Assembly: GCA_964350875.1 (NCBI GenBank)
Contig: CAYGLT010000013.1
Location: 1-48,722 of the forward strand
Direction: 5' to 3'
DNA length: 48,722 bases
Source: JAHBXC01 sp964350875
GTDB lineage: Bacteria > Planctomycetota > Phycisphaerae > Phycisphaerales > UBA1924
The notes beneath the pieces were generated by a model, which ran no database searches, had not been told where the DNA came from, and saw only the letters and a program-made list of their open reading frames with translations. A program made the position numbers and the translations under genes. This document shows positions 46,539 through 48,722 of the stretch, one piece after another. The first letter of the stretch is position 1, and each line of letters begins with the position of its first letter.

Positions 46539-47927
46539 GTGAGCACCGTCGGGAGTCATGTCGAGTTGAGCGACGCGCAGCGCGTGGTGATCACGGGCGT
46601 CGGGTGCGTCACGCCGCTGGGCGCGGATGTTCCCGGCGTGTGGTCGAACCTGCTGGGCGGTGTGTCGGGTATCGGCACGATCCGCCGCTTCGACGCCGAG
46701 ACCTTCATCACGAACTTCGCGGCGCAGTCGCCGGATATCGACCTGAAGGACTACTTCGCGGACGCCGCGCGCTTCGAGGGCGCCGGGCTGAACAGCCGCT
46801 TCGCGCTGGCGGCGGCGGCGCAGGCGTGGAAGCAGAGCGGCTTCGGCGATGTCTCGAAGCCGGGCCAGACCTACGCGGGGTTCCCTGACCTCAACCGGCG
46901 CCGGATGGGCATCTATCTCGGTTCGGGCGAGGGCGCGATCGACTTCGAGCCGTTCATGGCGGCGAACCTGTCGTCGTGGAAGGACAGCGAGCGTTCGAGC
47001 GACGCGGTGAAGTGGGCAGAGACGGCGTACGCGCGGATGGACGCGGTGCGCGAGATCGAGCAGGAGCCCAACATGCCGCTGTCGCACATCGCGTCGGCGT
47101 TCGGCGCGGTGGGACCGGCGTACAACTGTCTGACGGCGTGCGCGGCGAGCACGCAGGCCATCGGCGAGGCGTTCGAGATCCTGCGCCGGGGCGACGCGGA
47201 TGTGATGATCGCGGGTGGCACGCACTCGATGATCCACCCGCTGGGCATCACCGGGTTTATCCGTCTCACGGCGCTGTCGGGGCGTCGCGACGATCCCCAG
47301 CACGCGAGCCGCCCGTTCGATCAGACGCGCGACGGCTTCGTGATGGGCGAGGGCGCGGGGATCGTGATCCTCGAGACGCTCGCGCACGCGAAGAAGCGCG
47401 GCGCGACGCCGCTGGCCGAGGTCACGGGATTCGGCAGTTCGGCGGACGCGTTCCGGATCACGGACATCCAGCCCGAGGGGCTGGGCGCGCAGGCGGCCAT
47501 GCGCGAAGCGCTGGAGCAGGCGGGGCTCGAGGCCGACCAGACCGACGACGAGGGCCGCCCGCTGATCCATTACATCTCGGCGCACGGGACCAGCACGAAA
47601 GAGAACGACTCGATCGAGACCAAGGCGATCAAGGGCGTGTTCGGTGACCTGGCGCCGCGCATCCCGGTGAGTTCGATCAAGTCGTCGATGGGCCACCTGA
47701 TCGCGGCGGCGGGCGCGGTGGAATGCATCGCGTGCGTGCAGGCGATCCAGACGGGGATGCTCCCCCCCACCGTGAACTACAAGCACCCCGACCCGGTGTG
47801 CGATCTGGACTACATCCCCAACGAGCCGCGCGACGAGCGCGAGCGCGGCGTGGAGATCTGCCTGTCCAACTCGTTCGGGTTCGGCGGTCAGAACGACACG
47901 CTGATCGTGCGCCGTTTCCGAGGGTGA
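46539..47927 (+). CDS. Beta-ketoacyl-ACP synthase (FabF-like), intact active site
   Basis: The product is 462 aa from a GTG at 46539; GTGAGG lies about 11 bp upstream. The catalytic Cys201 (LTACAAST), His349 (ISAHGTST) and Lys381/His386 (KSSMGHLIAAAG) are all present. It is about 50 residues longer than FabF, with the extra sequence before the Cys (YLGSGEGAIDFEPFMAANL to EIEQEPNMPLS). It should extend acyl-ACP by Claisen condensation. Pairing with the altered synthase upstream recalls KS/chain-length-factor pairs of polyketide, ladderane or aryl polyene pathways, but no acyl carrier or ketoreductase is seen in this window. Confidence 0.93.
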   Translation: MSTVGSHVELSDAQRVVITGVGCVTPLGADVPGVWSNLLGGVSGIGTIRRFDAETFITNFAAQSPDIDLKDYFADAARFEGAGLNSRFALAAAAQAWKQSGFGDVSKPGQTYAGFPDLNRRRMGIYLGSGEGAIDFEPFMAANLSSWKDSERSSDAVKWAETAYARMDAVREIEQEPNMPLSHIASAFGAVGPAYNCLTACAASTQAIGEAFEILRRGDADVMIAGGTHSMIHPLGITGFIRLTALSGRRDDPQHASRPFDQTRDGFVMGEGAGIVILETLAHAKKRGATPLAEVTGFGSSADAFRITDIQPEGLGAQAAMREALEQAGLEADQTDDEGRPLIHYISAHGTSTKENDSIETKAIKGVFGDLAPRIPVSSIKSSMGHLIAAAGAVECIACVQAIQTGMLPPTVNYKHPDPVCDLDYIPNEPRDERERGVEICLSNSFGFGGQNDTLIVRRFRG

Positions 47928-47991
47928 GATCGCGCGAGCGGGTAGGATGGCGCCCCTCGTTCGTGGAGGATCGACCTCCGGAGCCGCCCGC

Positions 47992-48722
47992 GTGCCGAAG
48001 CCAGCGACATCATCACGACCCGCCTCAGCGCGAAGCGTGAAGCCCGTGCGCCGGCCGTTCGCGCGTGAGGCGGAGCCGACCGCGGAGGATCGTCTGCGCT
48101 ATGCATTCGGCGCGGCGCTCGCGTGGCTCACCGACGCGCCCGGGCGCGCGGTGCGCGGATTGCGAGGGAATCGCGAGCGGACTCCCCGCAGGACGAACAT
48201 CCGGTTGTGGCGTCTGGTGATCGGCGTGGCGATGCTGATCGCCGCGGGCTTTACGGTGCTGGCGATGACGCTGCTCGCGATGGCGGGCACGCAGCCCAGG
48301 TGGTGGGTGGAGACGGGGATCGCGCCCAACGACGCGCCGCGCCTGGCGGAAGAGGTCGAGCGCGGCGTGGGGACGGCGCTTCACCGGGGAAGGCCCGACG
48401 GGCAGGCGTGGACGGTGGCGATCACGCAGGACGAGGCCAACGCGTGGATCGTGGATCGGCTGCCGAGGTGGCTCGCGAATCAGGGCGTGCGCAACGCGGA
48501 GAAGTTGCCGGAGATCCGCGTGGCGTTCCAGGGCGAGACGATTCTGGTGGGGCTGAAGCCGCGCGGGCAGGAACGGATGGCGACGCTCGAGGTCTCGCCG
48601 CGGGTCGAGGAGGGCGAACTGTGGACGCCCGCGACGGGGTTGAGCGTGGGGCGTGTGCCGCTGCCCGCGGGGTTCCTGCGCGAGCGCGGGCTGGACTATG
48701 TGCCCGAGCCGTATCGGAGCGA
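47992..48722 (+). CDS. Membrane protein of unknown function (3' partial)
   Basis: The frame runs off the window; about 243 codons are visible. I use the GTG at 47992 because GGAG is 8 bp upstream; an ATG at 47947 is in frame but lacks a ribosome site. A basic cytoplasmic start (VKPVRRPFARE..., RTPRRTNIRLWR) leads to one hydrophobic segment (LVIGVAMLIAAGFTVLAMTLLAM). The outside part has WTVAITQDEANAWIVDRLPRWLAN and GETILVGLKPRG, with no family I can name. It is 65 bp after the ketoacyl synthase on the same strand and may be co-transcribed. Confidence 0.65.
   Translation, partial: MPKPATSSRPASARSVKPVRRPFAREAEPTAEDRLRYAFGAALAWLTDAPGRAVRGLRGNRERTPRRTNIRLWRLVIGVAMLIAAGFTVLAMTLLAMAGTQPRWWVETGIAPNDAPRLAEEVERGVGTALHRGRPDGQAWTVAITQDEANAWIVDRLPRWLANQGVRNAEKLPEIRVAFQGETILVGLKPRGQERMATLEVSPRVEEGELWTPATGLSVGRVPLPAGFLRERGLDYVPEPYRS

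Overview
The window is GC-rich bacterial DNA that most likely comes from a planctomycete of the Phycisphaerae/Phycisphaerales type. The clues are secreted proteins ending in paired dockerin-like repeats with the pattern NFTDLN..LSAFG, a PEP-CTERM-like sorting tail ending in an Arg-rich cluster, several FG-GAP/VCBS repeat proteins, a MoxR/DUF58/BatA-type operon with long coiled-coil and toroid-fold partners, and an ECF-like sigma factor beside a membrane Ser/Thr kinase. Two runs of exactly 100 N (34826-34925 and 41860-41959) show that this is a scaffolded draft or metagenome assembly. This placement is inferred from gene content, not from a marker phylogeny.

Layout. 1-14.5 kb: a minus-strand block read from moxR leftwards: MoxR ATPase, DUF58 protein, BatA-like protein, VWA/amidotransferase-like protein, a 1248-aa membrane coiled-coil protein, a Gln/Ser-rich secreted protein, a toroid-fold (prenyltransferase/squalene-cyclase repeat) secreted protein, and a partial secreted protein with an NPCBM-like end. 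Four junctions overlap by 4-11 bp. One plus-strand phosphatase-like lipoprotein sits between moxR and the rest. 14.7-18.8 kb: mutM, then a convergent 472-bp non-coding region with DnaA boxes (candidate replication origin), dnaA with a near-canonical promoter, and an RNase Z-like metallo-hydrolase. 18.9-25.1 kb: gatC, then three minus-strand FG-GAP/VCBS proteins, two with dockerin-like ends. 25.2-29.8 kb: a trypsin-like protease, a large secreted protein of unknown role and an HtrA protease. 29.9-33.5 kb: an SLC13-type transporter and the cysC-cysQ pair (PAPS synthesis and PAP removal). 33.6-38.5 kb: a kinase split by an assembly gap, a sigma factor, and a divergent coiled-coil membrane protein. 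38.7-41.9 kb: a class A beta-lactamase-like hydrolase and an M23 peptidase cut by the second gap. 42.0-44.4 kb: gatB and a PEP-CTERM-like protein. 44.6-48.7 kb: two ketoacyl synthases (one lacking part of its catalytic set) flanking a GxxExxY-family protein, then a partial membrane protein.

The most system-like units are the MoxR/VWA/coiled-coil/toroid operon, the sigma factor-kinase-coiled-coil neighbourhood and the asymmetric ketoacyl synthase pair. Housekeeping genes (dnaA, mutM, gatB, gatC) indicate a chromosomal region, possibly the origin. No tRNA, rRNA, CRISPR array, insertion sequence or prophage gene was seen.
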